39,072 nucleotides of DNA from an uncultured Hungatella sp. (GTDB taxonomy: Bacteria; Bacillota; Clostridia; Lachnospirales; Lachnospiraceae). The DNA is taken from NCBI GenBank assembly GCA_947066955.1, contig CAMTAF010000025.1, positions 1-39,072 on the forward strand, given 5' to 3'. The translations under genes and the position numbers were made by a program. Below the pieces are notes generated by a model. That model did no database searches and was not told the DNA's origin. It saw nothing but the letters and a program-made list of their open reading frames with translations. Positions 1 through 8,591 of this stretch are shown here, one piece after another; position 1 is the stretch's first letter; every line of letters starts with the position of its first letter.

Positions 1-1
1 T

Positions 2-583
2 ATGAGCAGAATTGAACAGTTAATCGGCGAAATTGAAGAATATATCGACAGCTGCAAGTACCAGGCACTGTCTAACAATACAAAGATCATTGTCAACAAG
101 GAGGAGCTGGAAGAACTTCTGGTGGAGCTGAGGCTGCGGGTTCCCGATGAGATCAAGCAGTATCAGAAGATCATCAGCAACCAGGACGCCATCCTGAGCG
201 AGGCCAGGTTCCAGGCAGATAATATGATTCAGGAGGCCACGGCTCAGACCAATGAGCTGGTCAATGAACACGAGATCATGCAGAGAGCCTACGCCACGGC
301 CAACCAGATCGTGGAGGATGCCAAGATTCAGGCCCAGTCCATTATCGACGCGGCTGTAGGCGATGCCAACAATATCCGTCAGGGCGCAATCCTGTATACG
401 GATGACATGCTGAGGAATCTTCAGAACATCATTACCGGCACCATGGGGGATGCCCAGGAGAAGCTGGGGGGATTTCTCTCTGCCATGCAGTCCAGCTATG
501 ATATTGTCACAGCCAACCGCAATGAGCTGGCGCCGGATATGAGTTCTCCTAGCCCGGAAGGCGCGGCGATGCCAGAAGCGTAA
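2..583 (+). CDS. Coiled-coil protein of unknown function (DivIVA/ATPase-subunit-like)
   Basis: A 193-residue protein, predominantly helical and rich in Glu, Gln, Ala and Ile, with no membrane segment or signal peptide. Residues about 50-130 have the Ala/Gln/Glu-rich heptad character of a long coiled coil resembling F-type ATPase b subunits or DivIVA, and the C-terminus is a short Pro/Ser/Ala tail. No catalytic motif is visible. In Lachnospiraceae, proteins of this type are commonly found between coaD and ylbJ, which fits the convergent ylbJ immediately downstream (known context; coaD would lie outside the window). The start is the ATG at base 2; its ribosome binding site is off the edge, so an upstream start cannot be excluded. 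Its last 35 bases overlap the 3' end of ylbJ on the other strand. A role in envelope or division scaffolding is only inference. Confidence 0.75.
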   Translation: MSRIEQLIGEIEEYIDSCKYQALSNNTKIIVNKEELEELLVELRLRVPDEIKQYQKIISNQDAILSEARFQADNMIQEATAQTNELVNEHEIMQRAYATANQIVEDAKIQAQSIIDAAVGDANNIRQGAILYTDDMLRNLQNIITGTMGDAQEKLGGFLSAMQSSYDIVTANRNELAPDMSSPSPEGAAMPEA

Positions 584-1466
584 AGACCGCGGCGGACATA
601 AGGCCGTGGATTATTTTCCACAGAAGATACTGCCCGGTTCCAAGGCCGGAGCCTGAGAGGACGCTCCTGGTCTGGAAAAGCCCGCACAGGCCCCCGAACG
701 CCACGGTCCAGCACAGGACCGCCCCCTGGGGAATTCCCGTGAGAGCGCGGGAGACTGCCTGGATGCCGGTGGTGATTTCCGTAATGCCCAGGAGAAGGGC
801 CTGGATGGAGGCCGGGATGGCAGTGATCTGCCCGATAAATTCCCCGAGGATGGAGAATATCATGATGTACCCCCCTATTTTTACCATGACCTCAAGGCAG
901 TCCATGAGGGACTGGTCAAAGGACAGCCGGTTTTCCCTGCACAGGCAGGGCAAACTGCTCTTCTCGGAGACACCGCAGACATGCCGGGATAAAAAGGCTA
1001 TGGGGATGACGGGTAGATACACGGCAGCCACCAGAGCCCCCAGGGGAAGGGAAGGGTCCGCGGCAGAGGCCATGTATCCTAATAGGAACATGGGGCTGGG
1101 GTGATTGCTTATGGACAGGAGATAGCGGCCTTCAGCGGCCGAGATCCGCCCCTCTTTTACGAATTCCCCGCAGTTTCTGGCGCCCATGGGATAGCCGCAG
1201 AGCAGGCCGGACATGAGCACATAAGTTCCTGCCTCCGACAGCCCAAACAGGGTCCCCAGCACAGGGGCCGCGGGGGCGGTGAGAAGGCGGATGCCTCCTA
1301 AGGAGACGATCATTTTTGAGCAGATCATGAAGGGAAGCAGGGTTGGAAGCACGGTCTGATACCACAGAACCAGGCCCTTGCTGGCTCCTTCAAAGGAAAG
1401 AGACGGGTGGGTCAGGAGAAGGAACAGCACAGCCACGGCCATCACAGGAAAGACGGATTTTTTCAT
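549..1466 (-). CDS. ylbJ: YlbJ-type sporulation integral membrane protein
   Basis: About 305 residues with many hydrophobic helices, beginning with an N-terminal membrane segment (MKKSVFPVMAVAVLFLLL). The motif SGLLCGYPMGARNCGE followed by SNHPSPMFLLGY is the nucleoside-recognition/Gate fold signature of the YlbJ/SpoIIIAE-like family. In Bacillus, ylbJ is a mother-cell (SigE) sporulation gene needed for a normal spore cortex; that role is transferred by family. The reading frame also allows a GTG start two codons upstream (1472); the ATG at 1466 was preferred, but neither has a clear GGAGG. It converges with the coiled-coil gene, with 35 bases of overlap, and diverges from the M23 peptidase gene. 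Presence of this gene suggests a spore-forming lineage or ancestry. Confidence 0.85.
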   Translation of the reverse strand: MKKSVFPVMAVAVLFLLLTHPSLSFEGASKGLVLWYQTVLPTLLPFMICSKMIVSLGGIRLLTAPAAPVLGTLFGLSEAGTYVLMSGLLCGYPMGARNCGEFVKEGRISAAEGRYLLSISNHPSPMFLLGYMASAADPSLPLGALVAAVYLPVIPIAFLSRHVCGVSEKSSLPCLCRENRLSFDQSLMDCLEVMVKIGGYIMIFSILGEFIGQITAIPASIQALLLGITEITTGIQAVSRALTGIPQGAVLCWTVAFGGLCGLFQTRSVLSGSGLGTGQYLLWKIIHGLMSAAVFTLLASPRLPG

Positions 1467-1518
1467 AGTCACCAGAATAGGATGTTTTATATACTATATG
1501 TGCGGGGGAGAGCCGGAT

Positions 1519-2328
1519 ATGCGGGTGCTTTTGCTGATCCTTCTGGCGGTTTTTCAGGTGACGGTTACAGACTATCTGATCACGAATCCGGATTTTTATC
1601 AGTTAGACGCCTATACATGGGAGAGCGATGAGTTCAGGGCCATGAACTTGGGAGAGAGGATGGCGTCGGAGGGCGAGCTGGACATGGAGATCCTCACGGC
1701 TTTGATGATCCAGGAAGAGTATGATCTGAGGGATTTGAAGGCAGATGAACCCCTAAAACCCAACCCCCTGATCGGAAAGCGGAGGCCGGTGGACTACAGG
1801 AAGCTTGTGCGGGGGTATGAGACCGTGTTTAAGGATCTGCGGTATTTTCCCATACCGGACAGCAGCCGCCCGGATACCCCGGATGTGGTCTTTGAAGACG
1901 GATGGCAGGATAAGAGGACCTACGGCGGGGAACGGCGGCATGAGGGATGCGATATCATGGGAATCGGGCGGCAGAGAGGGTATTATCCTGTGGTCAGCAT
2001 CAGCGACGGGGTGGTGGAAAAGATCGGGTGGCTGGAGCAGGGCGGATGGCGGATCGGGATCAGGGCGCCGTCGGGCCTGTATCTTTACTATGCCCATCTC
2101 TACGGTTACAGCCGGACATGGGAGGCAGGCGATCGCGTGAAAGCAGGGGAATTGCTGGGATTTATGGGAGACACCGGTTATTCCGCTGTAGAGGGGACGG
2201 TGGGGAATTTTGACGTGCATCTCCATGTGGGGCTGTATCTGAGGACGGACCACTACCAGGAGCTGAGCGTCAACCCCTACTGGATCCTTAGGTATCTGGA
2301 AAAGAGGCGTCTGGTGTATGATTACTGA
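1519..2328 (+). CDS. Membrane-anchored M23 family metallopeptidase
   Basis: The frame is open from 1378, but the hydrophobic N-terminus (MRVLLLILLAVFQVTVTDYL) and a GGGGGAG at 1504-1509 favour the ATG at 1519, giving 269 residues. The N-terminal hydrophobic stretch acts as an uncleaved anchor or signal. The C-terminal half is a LytM/M23 domain: H141 and D145 in HEGCD and the HLH pair at H234/H236 are the expected zinc ligands, and YYAHLYGY and GELLGFMGDTG are typical strands of the fold. Such enzymes cut peptidoglycan cross-links or, when degenerate, act as structural partners at the envelope; all expected metal residues are present here. It is the first gene of the long plus-strand run and lies 23 bases before the methyltransferase gene. 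The specific substrate is unknown. Confidence 0.85.
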   Translation: MRVLLLILLAVFQVTVTDYLITNPDFYQLDAYTWESDEFRAMNLGERMASEGELDMEILTALMIQEEYDLRDLKADEPLKPNPLIGKRRPVDYRKLVRGYETVFKDLRYFPIPDSSRPDTPDVVFEDGWQDKRTYGGERRHEGCDIMGIGRQRGYYPVVSISDGVVEKIGWLEQGGWRIGIRAPSGLYLYYAHLYGYSRTWEAGDRVKAGELLGFMGDTGYSAVEGTVGNFDVHLHVGLYLRTDHYQELSVNPYWILRYLEKRRLVYDY

Positions 2329-2351
2329 TTCAGAAGACCGGGAGGTATGGC

Positions 2352-3704
2352 TTGAAGATTCAATTACCCAATGAATTCCTCCAGGAGATGGAGTCCCTGC
2401 TGGGAGAGGAATACGGACAATATTTAGACAGCTTTGACCGGCCCAGGAATTACGGCCTGCGGGTCAATACTCTTAAGTGGACGCCAGAGGAATGCGAAAA
2501 GCGGCTTCCGTGGCCTTTAGAGCCGGTGCCGTGGACAGAGAACGGTTTTTTTTATGACGGCAGATTCCAGCTGTCAAAGGATCCCTATTATTACGGAGGC
2601 CTTTACTATCTTCAGGAGCCCAGCGCCATGGCCCCCGCAGCCCTTCTCCCTGTGGAGCCGGGGGATATGGTTCTGGACCTCTGCGCTGCTCCGGGAGGGA
2701 AGAGCACGGAGCTGGGAGCAAGGATGAAGGGCAGAGGGATGCTGGTGGCCAATGATGTCAGCAGCTCCCGGGCAAAAGGGCTGCTTAAAAATCTGGAACT
2801 GTTCGGCGTGGCAAACGCCTGTGTTACCAGCGAGACGCCGGAGAGGCTGGCCGCTGTCTTCCCTGAATTTTTCAATAAAATTTTGGTGGACGCCCCATGC
2901 TCAGGGGAAGGGATGTTCCGGAAGGATCCGGATATGATAAAAGACTGGGCAGAGAGGGGGCCAAAGTACTACAGCCTGATTCAGAGAGAGATTCTGAAAG
3001 AGGCGGTGAAGATGCTCAGGCCCGGGGGAACCCTTTTGTACTCCACCTGCACCTTTTCCAGGGCAGAGGATGAGGAGATGGTTCAGTGGGTCCTGGAGTC
3101 GTTTCCCGGCATGGAACCGGTGCCGCTCCCTGCCTTCGAGGGGGCCTGCGGCGGAATCGGGCTGACCGGCTGCCTGCGGCTTTTTCCCCACAAAGTTCGT
3201 GGGGAGGGGCATTTTATGGCTCTGCTTAAGAAGAAGGGGAGCAAAGAAGAGAGGCCGGATGCTTCCAGGAGACGGGAAGATTTTAAGCCTGAGGGGGAAT
3301 TTGCGGATTTTCTAAAGGACACCGGGTTCATATGGGATCCGGGGCGCATGGCCAAAAAGCAGGACCGGATCTACTATCTGCCGGAGGGATTTTCGCAGGC
3401 TCCGGGACTTCGATACCTGCGGACCGGACTGTTTATGGGAACGTTAAAAAAGGAGCGATTTGAACCCAGCCAAGCCCTGGCCATGACCCTGGGGGAAAGG
3501 TCATATGGCAGCTCCGTTTCCTTTGACAGGGAAGACGAGAGGGTAATCCGCTATCTGAAAGGGGAGACCATTGCCTTAAAAGAGGGGGAAGACCCTGGAA
3601 AGGGGTGGTGCCTGGTATGTGTGGATGGTTTTGGCCTGGGGTTTGCCAGGAGGAACAATGGGATGCTTAAGAACAAATACTATCCGGGCTGGCGGTGGCA
3701 GTGA
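2352..3704 (+). CDS. RsmF/NOP2-type rRNA cytosine-C5 methyltransferase
   Basis: A 450-residue enzyme of the NOL1/NOP2/Sun family, expected to methylate a cytosine at C5 in 16S rRNA (RsmF/YebU-like) using S-adenosylmethionine. The SAM-binding motif LDLCAAPGGKSTEL, the motif IV cysteine in VDAPCSGEGMFRKDP and the catalytic cysteine in YSTCTFSRAEDE are all intact. About 130 C-terminal residues form the extra RNA-binding region (RsmF-type C-terminal and PUA-like part), ending with FGLGFARRNNGMLKNKYYPG. The start is TTG at 2352, supported by GGAGG at 2341-2345 six bases upstream; the ATG at 2347 in another frame runs directly into a stop. The stop codon overlaps the next gene's ATG (TGATG), so the two RNA-modifying enzymes are likely translated together. 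Confidence 0.9.
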   Translation: MKIQLPNEFLQEMESLLGEEYGQYLDSFDRPRNYGLRVNTLKWTPEECEKRLPWPLEPVPWTENGFFYDGRFQLSKDPYYYGGLYYLQEPSAMAPAALLPVEPGDMVLDLCAAPGGKSTELGARMKGRGMLVANDVSSSRAKGLLKNLELFGVANACVTSETPERLAAVFPEFFNKILVDAPCSGEGMFRKDPDMIKDWAERGPKYYSLIQREILKEAVKMLRPGGTLLYSTCTFSRAEDEEMVQWVLESFPGMEPVPLPAFEGACGGIGLTGCLRLFPHKVRGEGHFMALLKKKGSKEERPDASRRREDFKPEGEFADFLKDTGFIWDPGRMAKKQDRIYYLPEGFSQAPGLRYLRTGLFMGTLKKERFEPSQALAMTLGERSYGSSVSFDREDERVIRYLKGETIALKEGEDPGKGWCLVCVDGFGLGFARRNNGMLKNKYYPGWRWQ

Positions 3705-4459
3705 TGAAAAAAGAGGCAGAAAACAGAATCCGTTTGGACAAGCTGCTGGCGGATCTGGGTCTTGGAACCAGAAGCCAGATCAAGGAGATGGCCAGAAAGG
3801 GAAGAATCCAGGTAAACGGCGTCCCCGAGAAGAGGGCAGACGCCAAGGTGGACCCGGAGACAGACCAGGTGGCTGTGGACGGCGCCCTGGTGGCTGTTGC
3901 CAGATTCCAGTACTATATGTTAAATAAGCCTCAGGGGGTAGTGTCCGCCACGGAGGACAATGTCCACGACACGGTGATCAGCCTGATCCGGAGAAAGGCC
4001 GGCGGTCCGGTGAGAAAGGATCTGTTTCCTGTGGGGCGGCTGGACATTGACACAGAGGGGCTGCTTCTGATCACCAATGACGGGGAACTGGCCCACAACC
4101 TTTTGTCCCCCAGGCATCATGTGGACAAGAGATATTTTGCCAAGGTGGAAGGCCGGCTTCCCGCAGACGCCCCGGAGAGGTTTGCCCGGGGAATCACCCT
4201 TTTGGATGGGACAAAGACCATGGCCGCGGAGCTGGAGATCCTGACAGAAGCTTCCGATGATGGGGCGGAGACTGTCCTGACCATCCGCGAGGGAAAATTC
4301 CATCAGGTAAAGCGGATGTTTGAAGCCCTGGGGTGCAGGGTGGTATTTTTAAAGCGCCTCTCCATGGGAAGCCTTGTGCTGGACGAAAGCCTGGAAGCAG
4401 GAGAGTACCGGCCGCTCTCTGAGGAAGAAGTGGAAGAACTGAAAAGGTGGCGCCAATAG
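3704..4459 (+). CDS. RsuA-family pseudouridine synthase
   Basis: About 251 residues. An N-terminal S4 RNA-binding domain (IRLDKLLADLGLGTRSQ to IQVNG) is followed by the RsuA/RluB/E/F catalytic domain, with the catalytic aspartate in GRLDIDTEGLLLITNDG, the LSPRHHVDKRYFAKV strand and IREGKFHQVKRMFEALG near the C-terminus. It should isomerise uridine to pseudouridine in rRNA; whether the target is 16S position 516 (RsuA) or a 23S site (RluB-like) cannot be told from sequence alone. A GTG at 3695 could add three residues, but the ATG at 3704 in the TGATG overlap with the methyltransferase gene is the simplest start. The downstream HAD gene follows after a short gap. Confidence 0.88.
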   Translation: MKKEAENRIRLDKLLADLGLGTRSQIKEMARKGRIQVNGVPEKRADAKVDPETDQVAVDGALVAVARFQYYMLNKPQGVVSATEDNVHDTVISLIRRKAGGPVRKDLFPVGRLDIDTEGLLLITNDGELAHNLLSPRHHVDKRYFAKVEGRLPADAPERFARGITLLDGTKTMAAELEILTEASDDGAETVLTIREGKFHQVKRMFEALGCRVVFLKRLSMGSLVLDESLEAGEYRPLSEEEVEELKRWRQ

Positions 4460-4495
4460 AGAGGTGAACAGAGAAGCTGCATGGAGGGATATGGA

Positions 4496-5173
4496 ATGAT
4501 GGAACTATTGAGAGGGAAAAAGGCATTCCTGTTCGACTTGGATGGAACCCTGGTGGATTCCATGTGGATGTGGAAGAGCATTGACGTTGAATTTTTGGGA
4601 AGATATGGTTATGAATGTCCGCCGGGGCTCCACAAGGCCATCGAAGGGATGAGCTTCTCCGAGACTGCCGTGTATTTCAAAGAGCGTTTTTGCCTGCCTC
4701 TGGCCACAGAGGAGATTAAGAGGATCTGGACCGAGATGTCCATTGACAAGTATCGGTATGAGGTTCCGCCTAAAAGGGGGGCCAGGGAGATCCTGTCATA
4801 TGCCAGGGAGCACGGGATCGGCTGCGGAATCGCCACCAGCAATGGCCGGGAGATGGTGGATGCGGTTCTGGAAGCCCTGGATCTGGAGCCCTATTTTCAG
4901 GTAGTGGCCACTGCCTGTGAGGTAAAAGCCGGCAAGCCTGAGCCTGACATCTATTTAAAAGTGGCCATGGATCTGGGAGCAAGGCCGGAAGAATGCCTGG
5001 TGTTCGAGGATATCCCCGCGGGGATTCTTGCGGGCAAGAGGGCAGGCATGACCGTGTGCGCCGTAGACGACCCGTTCTCCAGGTATATGGAAGAAGAAAA
5101 GCGCTCTCTTGCCGATCATTTTATCCGGGATTATTTTGAACTCCTGGGCAAAGAGACAGGGGAGGCCCTATGA
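4496..5173 (+). CDS. HAD-superfamily phosphatase (beta-phosphoglucomutase-like)
   Basis: About 225 residues of a HAD subfamily IA hydrolase. Motif I is FLFDLDGTLVDS (both catalytic aspartates), motif II is the threonine/serine in IATSNGR, the lysine lies in KAGKPEPDIYL, and motif IV is VFEDIPAGILAG. The alpha-helical cap between motifs I and II is of the beta-phosphoglucomutase/phosphatase type. The substrate is probably a small phosphorylated metabolite but cannot be specified. The frame extends to an ATG at 4481, but GGAGGG at 4483-4488 lies seven bases before the ATG at 4496, so that start is chosen. The last four bases overlap the ATG of the radical SAM gene (ATGA), implying coupled translation. 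Confidence 0.85.
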   Translation: MMELLRGKKAFLFDLDGTLVDSMWMWKSIDVEFLGRYGYECPPGLHKAIEGMSFSETAVYFKERFCLPLATEEIKRIWTEMSIDKYRYEVPPKRGAREILSYAREHGIGCGIATSNGREMVDAVLEALDLEPYFQVVATACEVKAGKPEPDIYLKVAMDLGARPEECLVFEDIPAGILAGKRAGMTVCAVDDPFSRYMEEEKRSLADHFIRDYFELLGKETGEAL

Positions 5174-7083
5174 AGCCGGATTATTTGCCCATAAGCCGGG
5201 CTGATATGAGTGTAAGAGGGTGGAATCAGTGCGATTTTGTGTATGTGTGCGGGGATGCTTATGTGGATCACCCTTCCTTCGGCCACGCCGTCATATCCAG
5301 GGTGCTGGAGGCCCACGGCTACAAGGTGGGGATGATCCCCCAGCCGGACTGGAAGGATAAGAAGAGCATTCAGGTCCTGGGGAAACCCAGGCTGGGATTT
5401 CTTGTGTCCGCGGGAAATATGGATTCTATGGTAAACCATTATTCCGTGTCAAAGAAGCGGAGGAAGGAGGATTCCTACACCCCCGGGGGAGTCATGGGAC
5501 GGCGGCCCGATTATGCCACGGTGGTGTACTGCAACCTGATCCGCTCCGTGTACAAGGACAGTCCCATCATTGTCGGCGGCATTGAGGCCAGCCTGAGGCG
5601 TCTGGCTCACTATGACTACTGGTCCGACAGGCTGAAGCGTTCCATTCTCCTGGACTCCCAGGCGGATCTGATCTCCTACGGCATGGGGGAGCGTTCCATC
5701 GTGGAGATCGCCGAGGCCTTAGACAGCGGCATCGATGTAAAGGACATCACCTTTATCGACGGAACCGTATATAAGACAAAAAGCCTGGAGTCTGTGTACG
5801 ACTATGAGTTTCTGCCGGATTACCGGGAACTCTTAAAGGATAAGAAGGAGTATGCCAGAAGCTTTTCCATCCAGTACGGCAACACAGACCCCTTTACGGC
5901 GAAGCGTCTGGCGGAGTCCTATGACGGGCAGATCTACGTGGTGCAGAATCCTCCGGCCAGGCCTCTGACCCAGGAGGAGATGGATGAGATCTATGATCTG
6001 CCATATATGAGAAATTACCACCCAAGCTATGAGGAGCAGGGAGGAGTTCCGGCTATCCGGGAGGTGAAGTTCAGCCTGGTCAGCAGCCGGGGCTGTTTTG
6101 GAGCCTGCAGCTTCTGCGCCCTGACTTTCCACCAGGGAAGGATTATCCAGGCCAGGAGCCATGAGTCCCTCATTAAGGAGGCCAGGCTGCTGACAGAGGA
6201 CCCTGATTTCAAGGGATACATCCACGATGTGGGAGGCCCCACGGCCGACTTCCGCTATCCGGCCTGCGAGAAACAGCTGACCAAAGGGGCCTGCAAAGAC
6301 CGCCAGTGCCTGTTTCCGGAACCCTGCAGGAACTTAAGGGCAGACCACAGTGATTATATTGAACTCCTTCGGAAGTTAAGATCACTGCCAAAGGTGAAAA
6401 AAGTGTTTATCCGGTCCGGTATCCGATTCGACTATGTGCTGGCGGAGGGGAATCGTACGTTTTTGAGGGAGCTGTGCCAGCACCATGTCAGCGGCCAGCT
6501 GAAGGTTGCGCCGGAGCATGTGGCGGATGCGGTGTTGAAGCCCATGGGAAAGCCCAGAAATCAGGTGTACCAGCAGTTTGTAAAAGAGTACGGCGAGATG
6601 AACCGGAAGCTGGACAAAAAGCAGTATCTGGTGCCCTATCTCATGTCCTCCCACCCCGGGTCCACCATGAAGGAGGCGGTGGAGCTGGCGGAATATCTCA
6701 GGGATTTAGGCTATATGCCGGAACAGGTGCAGGATTTTTATCCCACCCCTTCCACCATCTCCACCTGCATGTATTACACCGGCTATGACTGCCGCACCAT
6801 GGAGCGTGTGTATGTTCCCGTCAATCCCCACGAGAAGGCTATGCAGAGAGCGCTGATCCAGTACCGGAATCCGAAAAATTACGATCTGGTGCTGGAGGCC
6901 TTAAAGATCGCGGGGCGGACGGATCTCATCGGATTTGATAAGAGATGTCTGATACGTCCCAAAGACGGGAATCCTTATGGAAGGCACACCCGGGGATCCC
7001 AGCCCGGAGGAAAAGGGAAGGGCCAGGGGCAGTCAAAGCCTAAGAAGACCATCCGCAACGTGCACAAAAAGAAGGGAACATGA
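5170..7083 (+). CDS. YgiQ-family (UPF0313) radical SAM protein
   Basis: A 637-residue protein of the YgiQ family. An N-terminal domain with cobalamin-binding-like layout (PSFGHAVISRVLEAHGYKVG) precedes a radical SAM core whose 4Fe-4S cluster is carried by C309, C313 and C316 in CFGACSFCALTFHQGR. Additional cysteines (KGACKDRQCLFPEPC) and the C-terminal block QDFYPTPSTISTCMYYTG are typical of the family. The last 30 residues are Lys/Gly-rich and disordered. The reaction of YgiQ proteins is not established, so no substrate is assigned. It overlaps the HAD gene by four bases and is followed 18 bases later by the SDR gene, within the same apparent transcription unit. Confidence 0.9.
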   Translation: MKPDYLPISRADMSVRGWNQCDFVYVCGDAYVDHPSFGHAVISRVLEAHGYKVGMIPQPDWKDKKSIQVLGKPRLGFLVSAGNMDSMVNHYSVSKKRRKEDSYTPGGVMGRRPDYATVVYCNLIRSVYKDSPIIVGGIEASLRRLAHYDYWSDRLKRSILLDSQADLISYGMGERSIVEIAEALDSGIDVKDITFIDGTVYKTKSLESVYDYEFLPDYRELLKDKKEYARSFSIQYGNTDPFTAKRLAESYDGQIYVVQNPPARPLTQEEMDEIYDLPYMRNYHPSYEEQGGVPAIREVKFSLVSSRGCFGACSFCALTFHQGRIIQARSHESLIKEARLLTEDPDFKGYIHDVGGPTADFRYPACEKQLTKGACKDRQCLFPEPCRNLRADHSDYIELLRKLRSLPKVKKVFIRSGIRFDYVLAEGNRTFLRELCQHHVSGQLKVAPEHVADAVLKPMGKPRNQVYQQFVKEYGEMNRKLDKKQYLVPYLMSSHPGSTMKEAVELAEYLRDLGYMPEQVQDFYPTPSTISTCMYYTGYDCRTMERVYVPVNPHEKAMQRALIQYRNPKNYDLVLEALKIAGRTDLIGFDKRCLIRPKDGNPYGRHTRGSQPGGKGKGQGQSKPKKTIRNVHKKKGT

Positions 7084-7101
7084 GAAAGGAAGGATGCAGA
7101 C

Positions 7102-7872
7102 ATGAAAATCGCGGTGATAACGGGAGCTTCCTCGGGAATGGGAAGGGAGGCTGCGGTCCAGATCGCGGACCGCTTTGGAGGACTGGATGAGATCTGGCTG
7201 ATCGCAAGGAGGAGAGAGCGGCTTGAGGAGCTGGAAGGCCGCCTTCCGGCAAAGATCCGGTGCCTTGCCATGGATATCACGGATGAGGCGGAGAGGGAGG
7301 GGCTGAGAGAAGCTCTTGAGGAGGAAAAGCCGGATGTAAAGATCCTGATAAATGCCGCGGGCTTTGGAAGGATCGGAAAGGTGGGGGAACTGGCTGCGGA
7401 CATAGAGTGCGCCATGGTGCGTCTCAACTGCGAGGCCCTGTGCGCCGTGACCCACCTGGTACTTCCCTTTATGAGCCCCAACAGCAGGATTCTTCAGTTC
7501 GCCTCCTCAGCCGCATTTCTGCCCCAGCCCAAGTTCGCCATCTACGCGGCAACCAAATCCTTTGTGCTGAGCTACTCAAGGGCCCTTGGGGCTGAACTGA
7601 GAGACAAAAAGATCTATGTGACAGCCGTGTGTCCGGGACCGGTGGATACGGAGTTTTTTGATATCGCGGAGACCACGGACCAGATTCCTCTGTATAAGCG
7701 GCTGGTGATGGCCAATCCCCGAAAGGTGGTGAGAAAGGCCATCCGGGACAGCGCCATGGGAAGGCCGGTGTCTGTCTACGGCCTGACCATGAAAGGATTT
7801 CGTGCACTGTGCAAGGCGGTTCCCCACCAGATCCTGCTTGACATTTTCATAACATTTGCACAGTATTTTTAG
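7102..7872 (+). CDS. Short-chain dehydrogenase/reductase
   Basis: A 256-residue classical SDR oxidoreductase. The nucleotide-binding motif TGASSGMG lies at residues 7-14, the NAAG motif is present in LINAAGFGRIG, and the catalytic tyrosine and lysine are Y148 and K152 in YAATK, with the preceding serine in FASSAAF. CPGPVDTEF is the usual PG motif after the active site. The long C-terminus (KGFRALCKAVPHQILLDIF) is hydrophobic and may contact membrane or substrate, as in DltE-like SDRs. NAD(P)H-dependent reduction of an unknown carbonyl is the expected chemistry. The ribosome binding site is AAAGGAAGG just before the ATG. It is followed 11 bases later by a membrane protein gene with an AGGAGG spanning the stop. 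Confidence 0.88.
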   Translation: MKIAVITGASSGMGREAAVQIADRFGGLDEIWLIARRRERLEELEGRLPAKIRCLAMDITDEAEREGLREALEEEKPDVKILINAAGFGRIGKVGELAADIECAMVRLNCEALCAVTHLVLPFMSPNSRILQFASSAAFLPQPKFAIYAATKSFVLSYSRALGAELRDKKIYVTAVCPGPVDTEFFDIAETTDQIPLYKRLVMANPRKVVRKAIRDSAMGRPVSVYGLTMKGFRALCKAVPHQILLDIFITFAQYF

Positions 7873-7883
7873 GAGGAAGGCAA

Positions 7884-8456
7884 ATGCTTGGCAAAAGGGA
7901 AAAAGGACAGTACGGATATCGGGACTATCACCGGAAGGTTCAGCTTGCCAAGGTGCTTTTCGGAGCCGCCATGATCCTGATTCAGGCAGGCGCCAGAAGC
8001 TTTACGGACAATGAGGCTGCCAAGAATATCCTGACGGTCATGGCGATCTTGTCGGTGCTCCCTACAGCCAACATCGCTTCCCCTCTTCTGGCCTCCTGGA
8101 AGTACAGAACCCCTGGCAGAGATTTTTATGACAGGGTGAGGCCCTTTGAGGACAGAGGGATCATCCTCTACGACTTAATCCTCACGTCCAAGGAGCAGAT
8201 CCTGGCTGCGGATGCGGTCATGGTTCATCCGAGAGGAGTGTTCGTCTACTTAAACCAGGAGAAGGCAGACGGCAAAAAAGCGGAGAAGTATTTAAACGAC
8301 ACCTTTAAGGCCCGCCGCCTGGATCCCAATGTAAAGGTGATCCGGGAGGAGAGAGAGTTTCTGAAAAGGATCAGCGGATTAAAGCATGCCGGCGAGCTGG
8401 AAGATGACGGGAGCGCAGGGTATGGGGCAGGCGTTCTAAAGAGCCTGTCCATGTAG
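7884..8456 (+). CDS. Two-helix membrane protein of unknown function
   Basis: A 190-residue protein I do not recognise beyond its shape. A basic N-terminus (MLGKREKGQYGYRDYHRK) precedes two predicted membrane helices: VLFGAAMILIQAG and, after a short loop, ILTVMAILSVLPTANIAS. Residues about 75-190 form a soluble, charged, probably cytoplasmic domain (IILYDLILTSKEQILAADAVMVHPRGVFVYL) with a Gly/Asp-rich end. An AGGAGG at 7871-7876 supports the ATG at 7884. It is tightly spaced after the SDR gene, and 135 bases of GC-rich, strongly structured DNA separate it from the next pseudouridine synthase gene. No function is proposed. Confidence 0.8.
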   Translation: MLGKREKGQYGYRDYHRKVQLAKVLFGAAMILIQAGARSFTDNEAAKNILTVMAILSVLPTANIASPLLASWKYRTPGRDFYDRVRPFEDRGIILYDLILTSKEQILAADAVMVHPRGVFVYLNQEKADGKKAEKYLNDTFKARRLDPNVKVIREEREFLKRISGLKHAGELEDDGSAGYGAGVLKSLSM

Positions 8457-8591
8457 CCTTTTACTTTGAAAGTTCCATCGCCGTCAGGCGATCTAAATTC
8501 AGGTATGCCAAGTGTGCCCGCCGGGCTTTCATGGGACGGTGGCATGCCCGCTGGCCGGGCGCATGCAGGTTTAGGGAGGATTTGATTTGGC
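8457..8591 (+). ncRNA. GC-rich multi-hairpin leader or intergenic structured element
   Basis: This gap holds three hairpins that can form in order on the plus strand: ATCGCC-GTCA-GGCGAT at 8479-8494 (perfect 6-bp stem, tetraloop), GCCC-GCC-GGGC at 8518-8528, and GCATGCCCG with CGGGCGCATGC at 8544-8568 (5 bp plus 4 bp with a 2-base bulge). The second and third share TGCCCGC and CCGGGC, as if one were derived from the other. A GGGAGG at 8575-8580 precedes the next gene's ATG. It has no T-run, so it is not a standard terminator. It could be a cis-acting leader of the RluA-type gene or one copy of a second dispersed repeat. I do not recognise the class. Confidence 0.4.

Noticed and set aside
1490-1495. 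TATACT as a -10 box for the M23 gene
   Set aside because: No suitable -35 hexamer at the right distance.
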